Source: Allacma fusca
Taxonomy: Eukaryota > Arthropoda > Collembola > Symphypleona > Sminthuridae
Reading direction: 5' to 3'
NCBI GenBank assembly: GCA_947179485.1
Contig: OX359249.1
Location: forward strand, 49,363,402-49,427,401
Length of the DNA: 64,000 nt
Below the pieces are notes generated by a model that saw only the letters and a program-made list of their open reading frames with translations, was not told the origin of the DNA and searched no databases. The position numbers and the translations under genes are program-made. Positions 1-11,736 of the stretch are shown here, piece after piece; within the stretch, counting starts at the first letter, position 1, and every line of letters starts with the position of its first letter.

Positions 1-86
1 CTATAACTCCAGCACAGGATAGCTATTGCTTCGGAGATACTGTGTCGTTAGACAAGGCAAAAGCTGGAAAGAAGACTTGGAAAACT
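1..86 (+). CDS. Possible 3' end of a coding exon
   Basis: The third frame is open from the window edge and reads into a plausible splice donor (ACT then GTACGT at 87). The peptide contains ...SYCFGDTVSL...GKKTWKT. I do not recognise it. The same frame closes with TAA shortly after the donor, as expected for exon then intron. No partner exon was found downstream, so this could be chance. Confidence is low. Confidence 0.2.
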
Positions 87-1031
87 GTACGTACTCTCTT
101 AAAGTATTTAAAATTTTAATTTCATTTTAATGTAAATGTTTGTGTTAATGTTAGTACTTGCTTCATTACTATATATAAATGACTTTTGAACTCGAGGATT
201 CACATAATTCTCAATGCATTTGATTTAGCTACTTTGGATTTTCACAAGGGTTTTGATAAACCACCGTTATTAACCCACAGCTGGGGATTCGATTCTTCTG
301 AAGCATCGCGTTTTTCCATTCATCAAATATCAAAAACTCACGGGGTTGTATTGTGTCGGACCACAGAGCTAGATATCAGATTCCTATCTAATAACATACG
401 GAATTAAGGGAACGAAGCACTGCCCTTCTTCTTGACCTCCGAAACGAATTTCAGAAATTACTTTCAAGTTATTTATGGGATAATGTTGGGGATAATACAC
501 GGAACGAGGTAAATGAATATATTCTGGCGAATTTTTTTCCTGACATTTATCATCAGGTTTAAGGTTGACCAAAGTGGTCATGTTTGACTATCTTTGAAAC
601 GCTTGGTTGACCACTGACTATATTGATTGTGAATCATATGAAAAAAATTTTTTCAATCACATCATTCCATTTATCTTATCCCAGGAATTGATCCGTTCTT
701 TGTGGGCTGGTCAAAAACGCCTTCCTTCCAAAATGACTGAAAGGAAGGAGCGGTATTAGGGATAAAATGTTGAAACGAACGCCTTTAGCACCCGACCAGC
801 GAACCGTCCATATTTAACCAACTGGGAATAAGCAATGCTGAAAAAGATACGCCATTGGACTAGGATTGTATTTTTCATAATCCTGTAAACAACAACCAAC
901 AACAGAGGCTATACCTTCAGTGTCGGTGGACGTCATAGCATTGGATAAGGCGGGGACAGGGGATGTGACGGAAGCACAAGTGCGGGATGCGGGGATGGAT
1001 CGGAGTAGTTATTCAAAACAGGATCAACATA
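87..1031. other. No recognised gene
   Basis: AT-rich sequence with only short open frames on both strands (for example 186-407 plus and 384-581 minus). None has a recognisable motif. I see no repeat structure here apart from homopolymer runs. Confidence 0.5.
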
Positions 1032-1087
1032 TTCAACCGGGTAGTAAAGTTAGTGCTGGAATAGAACTACTTTACTACCCGGTTGAA
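1032..1087. repeat. 19-bp perfect hairpin abutting a MITE end
   Basis: Arms 1032-1050 and 1069-1087 are exact reverse complements (TTCAACCGGGTAGTAAAGT) separated by 18 nt. The right arm runs into the terminal repeat of the MITE at 1083, so the hairpin may mark a rearranged MITE end. Confidence 0.8.
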
Positions 1088-1441
1088 AGAGTGGGCCGTC
1101 TTCGTCTTCGTCATCGTCTTGGTGTAATACAAATTTGAGATTCAAATTTCCGCGCGCTGTTTTTCATTGGCTGAGCCAGCAATAACTGGCTAAATAAATT
1201 ATTAAAATTATTTTTTTTAAATTAAAAAAATATTAAAGCATTATACTGTTTTGTGCTTTTTCTTTTTATGGATTTATTTGAGATTCAAATTTAAGCGAGC
1301 TTTATTTTTATTTGCTGAATCAGTAATAGCTGACTAAATAAATTATAAAAAATATTCTAAAAAAATAAAACATTATACACTAGCAAGGGCGGCGGCATTG
1401 CACGGGCAGACGTCCACAACCAAGACGGTCCACTCTTTCAA
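1083..1441. mobile_element. MITE, family 1, copy A
   Basis: The ends are inverted copies of TTGAAAGAGTGGGCCGTCTT, with one mismatch at the right end. The interior holds GAGATTCAAATTT and GCCAGCAATAACTGGC blocks, which recur in the copies at 23045-24777 and 25083-25399. There is no coding capacity. In copy B the ends extend outward to TAATTTGAAAG, which suggests a TA-containing target. The superfamily is not assigned. Confidence 0.7.
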
Positions 1442-1509
1442 ATTAGAAATTAGCCTAATTATATAATGCCAAGTTTAACATTTTGTATAAATTACAAATC
1501 ATTATACGC

Positions 1510-2673
1510 GTGAAGAAGGCCCCAACTCAGCACAACACATAGTCGGCTAACACGGCATTCGGCTTCAAAGCATGTACCCTAATAAAATCTAAACTTCCCA
1601 ACCGATTTCAATGCAAATGATTTCCCCGAACTCGACATGAAGAGTTGTGGTGGTACATCTCGAAAAACCGCACAATATCCCGCCCCGTAGAAATTGCAAT
1701 TGCCCAGCCCCATATGGGGAAATATCAATGTACTCTAATAACATCTAAAGTTCTTAACCGATTTCAACAAAAATGGGCTCCCCGTACTCAGCATGAATAG
1801 TTGTGGTGGTACATCTCGAAAAACCGCCAAATTTCCCGCCCCTAAGAAATTTCATTTACCCAGCCCCAAATGAGAGAATTTCAATGTACTCTAATAACAT
1901 CTAAAGTTCTTAACCTATTTCAACAAAAGTGGGCTCCCAGAACTCAGCAAGAAGAGTTGTGGTGGTACATCTCGAAAAACCGCCAAATATGCCGACCCGT
2001 AGAAATTTTGTTTAACCAGCTCCATATGAGAGCATTTCAATGTATCCTAATAAAATCGAAACTTCCCAACCGAATTCATTGAAAATGGTCTCTTTGAACT
2101 CATAATTATGAGTTGTGGTGGTACATGTCGAAAAACCGCCAAATTTCCCGCCTCAAAGAAATTTCGTGTAACCAGTTCCAAATGAGAGAATTTCAATGTA
2201 TCCTAAAAAAATCGAAAGTTTTCAACCGATGTCAATGAAAATTGTAGTTATTGAGGTGTCTGTGACTGATACACAGTAAAACCCCGATGTAGTTTGATTT
2301 ACTATGAAAGTTACTGATTCCTCATATAAATAAATAATGGACTTTCCCGAATTACTATTCTAAATATTAACGACAGTATTTATTGATATGTTAACTGTTC
2401 CGTAGTTTCATTGAAATCGGTTGCGAAGTTAACATTTTACAAGGATACATTGAAATTCTCTCATTTGGGGCTGGCTAAATGAAATTTCTTCGGGGTGGGG
2501 AAATTTGACGGTTTTTTGAGATGTACCATCACAACTCTTCATGCTGAGTTCGGGGAGCCCAATTTAATTGAAATCGTTTGGGAACTTTAGATTTTATTAG
2601 AGTACATGTTTTGAAGCCGATGAATTTGTTGGCCGATGGGTTGGGGCTGAGCCTGAGTTAGGGCCTTTTTCAC
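1510..2673. mobile_element. Foldback element with tandem-repeat arms
   Basis: The left end (GTGAAGAAGGCCCCAACTCAG, 1510 onward) and the reverse complement of the right end (to 2673) match closely. Homology continues inward through GGCTTCAAARCATGTAC into a 156-bp repeat unit. The left arm holds about four direct copies of the unit and the right arm about 1.4 inverted copies. There is no transposase. It abuts the 3' side of the minus-strand LINE relic, whose open frame runs through the right end. Confidence 0.65.
1556..2240 (+). repeat. 156-bp tandem repeat, about four copies
   Basis: The block GTTGTGGTGGTACATSTCGA recurs at 1644, 1800, 1956 and 2112, exactly 156 bp apart. Each is followed by an AAAAACCGC..ATTTCCCGCC-type stretch and AAATGAGAGAATTTCAATGT. 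Copies are diverged by scattered substitutions. Confidence 0.85.
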
Positions 2674-2727
2674 TGCTATCAAATCCATTGCAATCCCAGT
2701 TTTCCCATCCACCTTGGTGGATGGCTT

Positions 2728-3897
2728 GAATGCTAGTATAAATAACGCCGGCCCTAATACTGACCCAGCAGGCACACCATTTAAGTCAGAAAAGGGATTA
2801 GATAAGGAATTATTTACATAGATTTTAAAGCTACGCTTATACAGGTAATCAGCAGTAAATCTTAATAAGTGGAGATTGCATTTAAATTTTCTGTGCATTT
2901 TGTTTAACAGAATTAGCCTAGACACAGAGTTAAAAGCTTTCTTCAGGTCAATAAATATAGCAAGTACTTTAACTAGAGGCGGATTTAGGTAGGTACATAA
3001 TTTGTGTATAAGGACGAACACAGCAGTAAAACATGAACGTCGACGTCTAAAACCATGCTGTTGCTCATCAACATAATGATCAAGCACACTAACAAGTCTC
3101 TTACACACTATTCTCTCAAGGAGCTTATTTAAAAATGGTAATGTATATATAGCCCTATAGGAATCAGCGTCGTCCATGCTCCCTTTACCTTTATACAGCG
3201 GTGTTACAACTGCTTGTTTAAGCCTAGCAGGTAGCTGCCCACGGAGTAAAACTAAGTTATATAGTAGCAGAATGGGTGTAACTATAGCCGCATGACTAAA
3301 AATATTACCATTTAATATGTCCCTACCACTACATAATTTTTTCATACCTCTGAAGTTTTGTTGTAGCTCACGACTGTCAATAGGTACAAAGTCTTCTGAA
3401 GAGGGGTGAGGAAGAGCGTTTTTAAACTCCAATATGTCAGTATCTATGTAGTTGCATGGTACACAGAATGAGGCAGCCAAAGCATTACAAATACCCAAAT
3501 TATCAGTAACTGGCACATTATTCATGTTGAGCTTGCTTATACTTACATTACCTTTAGTAGGAACCCCAGATAATTATTTTACAATTTTCCATATGGCAGC
3601 AGAGGATGTATCTGCATTGCTTTTAAGGACATGCTGAAAGTATTCCCTTTTAGTAGCGAATATACTGGATCTTACTCTAGCCCTGAGTTCCCTGTACATA
3701 CTCATTAAGTCAGCACTGCCTTGCTTTAGAGCTTTACATTTAATTTTGTCTCTCAACCTTATCATACTTAAAATCTCAGGAGTGACCCACGTCTTCACAA
3801 TAACCTTCTTCTCTAAAGTTTTTTCAGGAGCGAATTCATTCAAATGGACTTTTATGGTAGTCGAGATTACATTATATATAAAGTCAACTGAGTACAT
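2728..3897 (-). pseudogene. LINE reverse transcriptase fragment
   Basis: The peptide contains LLYNLVL..G..PARLKQAVVTPLYKGKG, Y-R-A-I-Y-T-L-P-F-L-N-K-L-L-E-R, EQQHGFR, a F-I-D-L-K-K-A-F box and a GVPAGSVLGP box. These are RT motifs 1 to 4 of LINE enzymes. The upstream block 3897-3574 is the basic linker usually found between endonuclease and RT (...WVTPEILSMIRLRDK...). At about 2728 the protein switches to unrelated sequence (KPSTKVDGKTG...), so the catalytic aspartate pair of the palm is missing. In the FIDLKKAFNSV box the usual D of AFD is N. Confidence 0.75.
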
Positions 3898-3980
3898 ATT
3901 GTCATTTAAAAAATTCCAGTCGATTTTACATAGTTCTGTATTTAAACCTAACCAGTCAACGTTCTTAAGAGGCCTGCAAG

Positions 3981-4469
3981 TTATTTTGTTACAAACATTA
4001 CTGACCGCAGTTTTAAGGCGATAATTAAAGCATATGCTATCATGATCAGATAATCCTGTAACATTGGTAACCCAGTCAATTTTTGTGTCAAGCGGGATGT
4101 ATACATGGTCAATGAGTGAGCTGGATTTCCAACTGCACGCCGGGTCTGTGCAGAAATGGTTTGTTTATAGCCAAACAGATTCAGACATGCATGGAGCCTT
4201 ATCGTATTTAAATTAACTACAGACAGGTCGAGGTTGATATCACCAAGAAGTATACATTTAGAGTTTAAGCCAGAGACAAATTTGAATAGACTATCTAAAA
4301 ATAAGAAAAACTTATCAATGCTCTGAGAAGGTGGGCGATAAATCACAACAACAACAATAGAATAAAATGCTGAAATTCCCATTTTCACACATAAATACTC
4401 CACTCCACTGTTATGGGTTTCTACATTTGGTGACAAAACTGCATAACGAATTCGCTGGTGTACATACAT
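3981..4469 (-). pseudogene. LINE APE-type endonuclease fragment
   Basis: The recognisable parts are VVVIYRPPS, the ILLGDINLDL block (the conserved GD.N of APE endonucleases) and a C-terminal TR....S.SL stretch that normally precedes the SDH motif. The frame degenerates before SDH. The N-terminal catalytic region beyond 4469 is not open. Confidence 0.65.
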
Positions 4470-4761
4470 ACATACACCTCCACCTCTTCTACCATCACTT
4501 CTGTTTTTAGCGATTAATTCATAGCCAGGAATGTTATAAACACAACTCTTGGTCTGATCATTAAAAAAAGTTTCAACAAAGGATGCTACATCAATAGACT
4601 CATTGGATAATAATAGTTTTATCTCTTCAAGCTTTGAAACACAAAAATTATTGAGGTTTAGATAGAAAATCTTAGGACACTTGCGTGCCCGTTGCTTACA
4701 ATTAGAGGTAACGGAAATAACATCCGGACAAACCGCAGAAGTTTCAAAATTATATGTTATG

Positions 4762-4971
4762 TCAGTTATTAGATTGGTTACTTACACTTACATTTAGTTC
4801 AGTACAGTTAGAACCAATCCATAAATCCGGATCAATACCCCTATAATCACATAACCGAATGCTCAAGCATTTTCTGTGGAACACGTTCTTACACTTATTA
4901 CAGTGTAGGAACAACACATTCTTACGTAACTTAAGAGAACACAAATTACAAATTTTTGACAGTAAAGCCAT
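4762..4971 (-). pseudogene. PHD-like zinc finger (LINE 5' part)
   Basis: A 69-residue frame starting with ATG shows C-x2-C ... C-x2-C-x4-H-x3-C spacing (CNLC, HCNKCKNVFHRKC) and a late W..S.C. This resembles the PHD finger found in CR1-group ORFs. Its position directly upstream of the endonuclease on the same strand supports that reading. A host PHD exon is the alternative. Confidence 0.5.
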
Positions 4972-7267
4972 AGGGCCACAGTAATTTATTTAGTTTGTGC
5001 CAGTGATAAGTACCGGCATAGTTAACAAAACAATGTTACAATGTTAGCTTTTATGTTAGCTTCACCTATAATGCGCCTGTCAAGGAAGAAACTAACTGCC
5101 TTGATTAAAGGACATGTTGTCCCTTTGGCATTTCTGAACAGACTGCTAAAAACTTATAATAAATATTAATCTGGCAGGTTTGAAACTTCTCACTACTTCG
5201 AAAAGTTTTGTAAATATTGTTTAAAATCCTCTCGCCCATCCAGACGGTTCAGAAAAAAATCCTAAATCCAATACCCAACTTTTTAAATCATGTGACCATT
5301 TCCTGTTGAGCTCCAAGCCCTGAGTAATTGGTATAGAGCTTCTTTCTTAAAAACAATCTAGTTAAGGTCGGCAAACCCGTCTTCATGGGGCGTTTTCGCA
5401 ACTTCAGATATCTTTTAAAAAATTAAATAAAATGTGAACACCTTACTAACCAATTATAATTTAAAATGAGGAGTATTATCCCTAAAGCTTACATTTTGTC
5501 GCTCATCCCTTTCGAGCATCCACAGCTCCTCCAATTTTAACATCAGACGTGTTAGTTTTGTACTTTACTCAGGAAGTTCAGTTTAATGATGCCGGAAAAA
5601 ATTGTACATTGGACGGGGTCCCTTGATCCTATGATATTACAGTAAATGATTGCTTGGAGTAATTCCGCAAGCGTTTCCCAATTCGGGCGGACAACTGACG
5701 ACATATTTGTATTATGCGATTTTTAATACATAATAACAATGAAGTAATTAGTTCATGTTCTTCATTCCTGATAGCATGTACCTAATACATTTTAATAGCC
5801 TCATTTACTTTTAGCTAAAGGCAAAGTTCTGGAGGGTTCCAATCTCCACGTGTCATCGAATATGAATTTCCCGGAAAGATTGTCTTACATATGGTATACA
5901 CTAGTTACACTACAAAACTGTGATCATAAAGACTTTAAAGTGCAATTATATATTACTTTTCAGGCGCATAAACATTTCTCTTTTACGCCAACGTTATTTT
6001 TTTCCAAAAATAAGAAATTCATATTTTGGGGCTTTGAGGTGTGACAATAAAGTTTTTAGATAAACAAGTACAAATAATTACTTTTAGTCATTGTATCAGC
6101 ATAAGCTTTTCTCCAGGGAGTAAAATTAGTATCAAAGAAGCCTTATATTTACTACAACTTAAATGCCTCTTAAGTGACAACTCCTTGTGTGTACGAGTCA
6201 ATTTCGGGGATCTTAAGAAAACTTAAGTACACAAGGTGAACTTGCTACGTAGCTGAATTAAGTATGCATAGGATGTTATAGCTAACCATAAATACTAGTT
6301 TTTTCTCAAAACTACTAATGCTAGGGCATCATGAAGAGACTATATCTTCTCTAGGAAAGTAAACTGCTGTATAGACATGAGTGTTCATATAATTACGTTG
6401 GAGTTTTTCTTGATGTATCACCAGAGAATCTAGTATCTACGTAGTTACAATCATTACGAGAGGTAAGGTTTTGCTCATTTCATTGTCATGGTTGCTTCTA
6501 TTTAAAGTTCTGAACACGCACGTAGGAACAGTGCTCTTTCCACGCCGGAACAGTCATTAAATATTATAATGCTAAATTCATGATTTTGGAGCCCGCTGTG
6601 AACTTGATTACTTTGGTAATAAATTTGGGATTAAATTATTTGTAGATTTTGAGTCAGCAAATCAGGAGGGTATAATGACAGAACATCCAGGTAAAAATAC
6701 GAAGGAAAAACTGATCAACTGAGCCCATGGTAGATTCGTGGCTTTCACAATCTTACAATAACTGCTTGTTTAATTTCTTCCTTAAAGTGTCTCCAAAGCA
6801 CTCCGGTACCTACAGTATAACCTGCGAGTAAGTAACAATAATATGCAAATTGTGAAATTATTTCTAAATGTTGCGTATTGCAAAAGTATTAACGGCTAAT
6901 GGTGACGGGTGACAACGAGTCATCCTTCACAAAGAATGTGTTTCTGGGACAAAATGTGTGGATATTATTACCACAATAAAAAAGTAATAACATCAGCAGG
7001 TGTTGTAATGAAATAAAATCTACGGTGGAGCAAAATGATTGTGTACATATACCAGTTTTAAAGCTATCGTAATTTTCGAAATTTTAATTTTGAGTTCAGT
7101 TTCTTTATTAAGCTGCTCTACAAATTGTTTCTGCATTGAGCACATAATATTTATTTTCAGATAAAAGCATCCTCAAGGAGTTTGTGATTATTATTAGGCT
7201 TCACTCTTTACTCTCAATCAGTTATGCCCTCCAATCATTTTGGGTTGCAGCAATCATCAACTGAATC
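4972..7267. other. Intergenic or intronic, no assigned gene
   Basis: No long open frame. Two small exon-like pieces are noted under findings: around 5816-5850 and 6788-6828, the latter reading SPKHSGTYSITC before GTAAGT. Apart from those I see nothing. Confidence 0.4.
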
Positions 7268-7556
7268 ATGAAAATTTTCGTTGTCGCGTGCCTTTTGGCG
7301 TGGGTTCATACAGGTAGTGTGTTGTATAAATTAGTTTATTTTCTATTATATTATATTTTCAGTTATTTTATTTGACTTCATCGTTTTATCAACTGAGGTT
7401 TCATCTTCTGTTTCAGCCTTCTCAGATCCGACTCCAAACGGAGATTCTCATCTTGAAAGGGGTCCAAAAGGCCAAATGACTCCAACGCAGTCAAAGGAAG
7501 CAGCCCCTCTAATTGTTGGAGGTAGACAAGCAGAACCAAACGAATTTCCATACCTT
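7268..7556 (+). pseudogene. Chymotrypsin-like serine protease, N-terminal exons only
   Basis: Exon 1 (7268-7313) begins ATG and encodes a signal-peptide-like MKIFVVACLLAWVHT, ending in a GTAGTG donor. Exon 2 starts at 7417 after TTTCAG, with the phase preserved. It gives a short propeptide followed by LIVGGRQAEPNEFPY, the activation-site and N-terminus signature of S1-family proteases. After EFPYLFV the homology stops: no His, Asp or Ser catalytic exon is seen in the next 260 bp. A hAT-like element begins at 7828, and no GDSGGP exon appears on its far side. It is either a broken gene or one whose remaining exons lie outside the window. The protein would be secreted and cut at the IVGG site if intact. 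Confidence 0.55.
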
Positions 7557-8100
7557 TTTGTTCGATATTTTATTTGCTTAATCCCATCGAAGAAAAATAT
7601 TTCGAATAATTTTTTTAAAGCATAATCGTACTGATTTGAACTTTGTTAAAAAATTACATTGTACGAAGTATAAAATATATATTAAATTATTTCTCATTAT
7701 TTTACAGATCTGATGAGTCAAATTCCTTTAGGCAATACATATGAATATTATGTTAAATGTGATACAGAAAGAAAAACAATTGCTTAACAAAATGAGGAGA
7801 AAAAAATGCTTGAAAATGGGAAGACGATAAGCATGAGATCGGTTCGGATAAAGCACAAATCCGAACCGTAACCGAACCCAAGTTTGATGTTAATTTTTTG
7901 TCAAAATCCGACATGAACCGTTTTGTTCGATAAAAAAAACTCCTACCCGAAACCGAACCGCCATACATCGGTTCGGATGATTTTTATAACCGAACCGTTT
8001 GTCGGTTATCCGAATAACCGAAACAATACTGCCCATTTTACCAGTGAAAGCTTCATTCGAAACAGATAAATATTTATTAAAATCTGTTTTAATTAAAACC

Positions 8101-8149
8101 AGCATTCAAGCCATCCACCAAGGTGGATGGGAAAACTTGGATTGCAATG
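8101..8149 (+). repeat. About 45-bp segment shared with the 2.7-kb locus
   Basis: AGCATTCAAG followed by CCATCCACCAAGGTGGATGG and GAAAACT.GGATTGCAATG also occurs, inverted, at about 2689-2737 where the LINE RT frame ends. CCATCCACC..GGTGGATGG is a 9-bp inverted repeat with a 2-nt centre. Confidence 0.6.
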
Positions 8150-8949
8150 ATCTGTAATTCATAAAAAAAATATGAAACTAAAATCTGTAACAGTAACCAA
8201 CTTCGTCGCTTATTAATGGCTTTATATATTAATTTTTTTCATTACTTTCCTTGCAAAAAGCTAAATTTAAAAAATTTAAAAGGGGTCAACTCTGGACCGG
8301 TCAGGGTAAAAGAAATAATAAAGGCCTTGATTCCATGCAGAAAGGCCTTTCTATTTATTTGATTATATAATACGTTATTCAAAGTCAAAGTGCCCCGTCA
8401 CTGTCCGACAAAATCAATGGCTTAATATTCACTGTTTTACCTACATTTCATTGGTTTTTGAATTAACTTCACTGTTGTATTGACTTTATCTGTAGTCACA
8501 AATAAGCATCGAATGGAACTGTCGTCGTAGCTAGATATAAAACACACTCTTAAGAAAATTAAACGCATCCTACTTATGTTAGCAGCACTGCCACAGGCTT
8601 TGGTCAAAATTGGATTAGCTGTTTTTTAAAAACTGAAGCCTCTCCTTTTACTACATGAAATCGGTACTCAAAAAATAAATTTTGGAATAAAATTGTTCTC
8701 AAATTTTTCCGGGGCATAAATGTTTTTGAAAAATATTTAAATGCTGTTTAGTAAATAGGTGCTGTATAGGGGGCTCATAAAGTTGTAGTTAAATTAGTTA
8801 GTCATTTTTGCAATTTTAAATTGTCCCTGTTTGTGTTCATTTTGCTGGAACCCATTATTAAAATTATAAGAATTAATCATAAAATGTTATCTATAAAACA
8901 CCCTAATTTTTGACCACGAAAGTGTCAAATGTTTTGAATAATCCAGAAC

Positions 8950-9073
8950 GCTATAAATAAATATTGTTTTAAGGACTTTTTAATCGTTAAATTTACTGAT
9001 TTGTAAAAATGTATGCGGGACCAACTCCCAGCCGTGGTCTAGGGATCAAACTTGGGACATGCGCAGAGCCTTA
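8950..9073. repeat. Interspersed repeat, left flank of DNA transposon
   Basis: The reverse complement matches 23333-23455 (CGCGGCTGGGAG.TTG..CCGCATACAT core). Together with 13458-13640 it makes one copy of the repeat at 23180-23455, split by the transposon at 9074-13457. Confidence 0.7.
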
Positions 9074-9427
9074 CCCTACTAGCACAATACGCCAGTAATG
9101 CGCCCGAATAGCGCCGTTCACTTGCGCTAGATTTGCGCCTGTTTTGTCCAAGCATTTCGACTCTATCCGTGCGCCAATATTCAGGCGCCAAAACCACGCA
9201 GGTTTTAATGCATAGTTAGTGCACAAAATGGACGCATAATGAAAATGCTTATGCAGATAAAAATGGTTCACGTCTTTCGTAATTTTTAAGCTCGCTCACT
9301 ATAAATGTTTGTACAGTATGAAATTAAGCATTTGGCAAGTAAATTTGGCCAAAGTAATACAATATGCTCATATTAAATTTATTGATTTTTAATCATTGTT
9401 ACTACTCGAAATGTAACCAATATTCAA

Positions 9428-11282
9428 CTACAACACCGAAGTATAAGGTATGCATAAACATTTTTCACATGACAAATCTAAAGGGATGAGAACACATTTT
9501 TGTCGTAACAAAGTAATATCGCCAACATAAAGTTTAGAAAATGTATTGTATGTTTTCACAATATTAAGTAAAGAACTGTTGATAGGATATCCTTCAATTT
9601 TTTCAGTTCCTCTATAGAACCTATATGCCAGTTTGACAACGTCCCCATGCTTATAAACATTTACCACCCTAATTAACTTATTATCTAATGTGTAAACACA
9701 GCTGTCAGCAGCGTTGGAACTAACACTAACATTTTTATAGGAATATTTATTTTTCCCAATGAAATGATCAAATGGATTTGACAAAACAACTCTGTTTGCA
9801 CTATCAATTTCTCCCTTGCGCTTTACTACTTGTTCAACACATTTTGATTTATTTCGTAATTAACCTTTTAAATACTGGTTGTAGTTCTCAAAAATAAATG
9901 AACTGAAACAGTCAAGCGCCCCAAAGGTTTTGCAATCATCAGAAAGATGAGACAAAGAGTGAAAATTATATGACATAATTTCCTCTCCGTACAGTCTTTT
10001 AGCACTTTGAATGAATTCTTAAATCAATTGCTTTGCGACAGCGTTGAATTTATCGCAACGAGCTTTCAATGAAAGTAAAATGAAAATTGCACAATGAAGC
10101 TTTGAAAAATGTTGAAACTTCAGTGAAGACAAATGGGGCTTAAGAACACCTAATCCCATGTAAATTAAAAAAGACGGTACTCAGTACCTTTAAAGCGGTC
10201 CAACTCTTTTAGCGACCTTGATTTTCTGGCAAAATCTGATGGAATGTGACCCCGTACAAATTCTAGCATATTTGAAATTACCACAATTTCTTCATAACGC
10301 CAAGCAATACTAAATGAAAATAGTCTAATGGGACAGAATCGATTACATCAAAATTTACTAAGTCGGACAATGGACAATTTCCTAAATGATGTTCTGGCTA
10401 CAACTTTAACCGAAAATTTTCATTTGTACGCTTTGTACATCCCGAATCTACAAATACTACCCTACCCTTACATTTCCCTTCAATAAAGCGTTTCTCACAG
10501 CTATAATACCCTGAATGAATTTTAATATTTTTTATGTAGGCACGAGCCGGGGCGTCAGCAATGACAACTTTTAAGATGAAGTTATACGTTTTATTATTAT
10601 AAGATAATCCATTTTCAGTAAGCACATTGCATTCATTAATGAACTCACTTAAAAAATCAAGAGTTATTTGGCTTACTGTTTCCAGCAAAAATTGAAATTA
10701 TAAAAGGATTTTTGCATAAATTATCAACATACCCCAAAATTGGCCAAAACTGCATGGATCTGCTTTTACTAAGTGGTACCTCGTCTATACCGTGAGATTA
10801 TCTGCAATACTAAAATAATAATACGTTCTACCTAATTTAGAAATTGTACGCACACTACGGGGAGTCCCTAAAATTGTTCGCGCATCCGAATGTATATCTA
10901 ACGATACGTGTTTTTTAAAAATGCGTAATAAGCTATTTACAGCAGTGTGTGAAATTTTATGATGTATGGCCCAATCTGCCAAATCAGATTCAATATCAGA
11001 AATGGAAGAACGATTGTGTTTGTTTTTTACCAAACCATTCTCACCATCTGATTCACTAAATGTAACACTACCACTACTCAGTATCTCTAAATCAATACTA
11101 TCTAAGTAATTATCACATTCGGAGAAACTAGAATAAGTGCTAGATACATTTTCATCACTTCTGGAAAAACTAGAATTATTAGATATGTTACATATGTTAC
11201 TTGGGGGACTTTCAATTGTACGTAAAATGTCTGCGGTCTGTTTTAAAAATTTTCTTCTCTTCGTTCTATTACTTTGAAACAT
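9428..11282 (-). pseudogene. Transposase-like protein, DAPARA/HSGYYSC type
   Basis: Three fragments are in order. 11282-10785 starts at ATG and ends with a TILGTPRSV block. 10688-10398 contains VVIADAPARAYIKNIK followed by HSGYYSCEK, a D-A-P-A-R-A box and a zinc-ligand-like stretch. 9784-9428 is the C-terminal part. Uncharacterised transposase-like proteins of this architecture are widespread in arthropods and cnidarians, usually next to DUF4806 genes. Resemblance to Tnp2/CMC-type transposases is my inference. Frameshifts between fragments, and C-to-R replacement at the second expected zinc cysteine (SCEKR), show that it is dead. Confidence 0.5.
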
Positions 11283-11736
11283 TGTCCTGTTGATGTTGAT
11301 TTCCTCCTTTAAGCGCTTTTGAATTTCTGAAATAATTGATGTAAACCTCCTTTGCCTTTTGATCAGTTAACGTAACAAAATCAGGGTACAGCCGAACTGA
11401 ATCTAAAATAAGATACATATATAACATATTGTTAGCCATATATATCTACATGAGACCAAACATTATTTTCCAACATCACAATCTCAATATTGGCGTATTG
11501 TGCATTGTGTATTCACTATTGTGTAAATCTATGCATAACTAGCTAATAAATAAAGAGTTCGTGTACCAATTATAACTTCTCCTATCTTCAGGGTCTGAAA
11601 ATTCAATTTCTGGTTTTTTCCTGTGTAGTTGATATGACGAGCCAAGCATGAGCTAATGAGCTTTTCGAGAATATTGCGAAAGACTTGCTCGGCTGACTTT
11701 CCCCCTACACGAGAAAGTCTCCGAGTCTATAATTAG

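Larger units (their letters stand above)
2728..4971 (-). mobile_element. CR1-like non-LTR retrotransposon relic
   Basis: Read on the minus strand, the order is a PHD-like zinc finger (4971-4762), an APE-type endonuclease fragment (4469-3981), a linker (3897-3574) and a reverse transcriptase fragment (3525-2728). This is the usual order in CR1/jockey-type LINEs. Frames are broken between blocks. The RT stops just after the G-P-A-G-S-V-L-G-P motif and never reaches the catalytic Y/FADD, so the 3' part is lost at about 2728. No poly-A tail is visible. Confidence 0.8.

Noticed and set aside
384-581. 65-residue minus-strand frame
   Set aside because: No motif, no splice context, length expected by chance.
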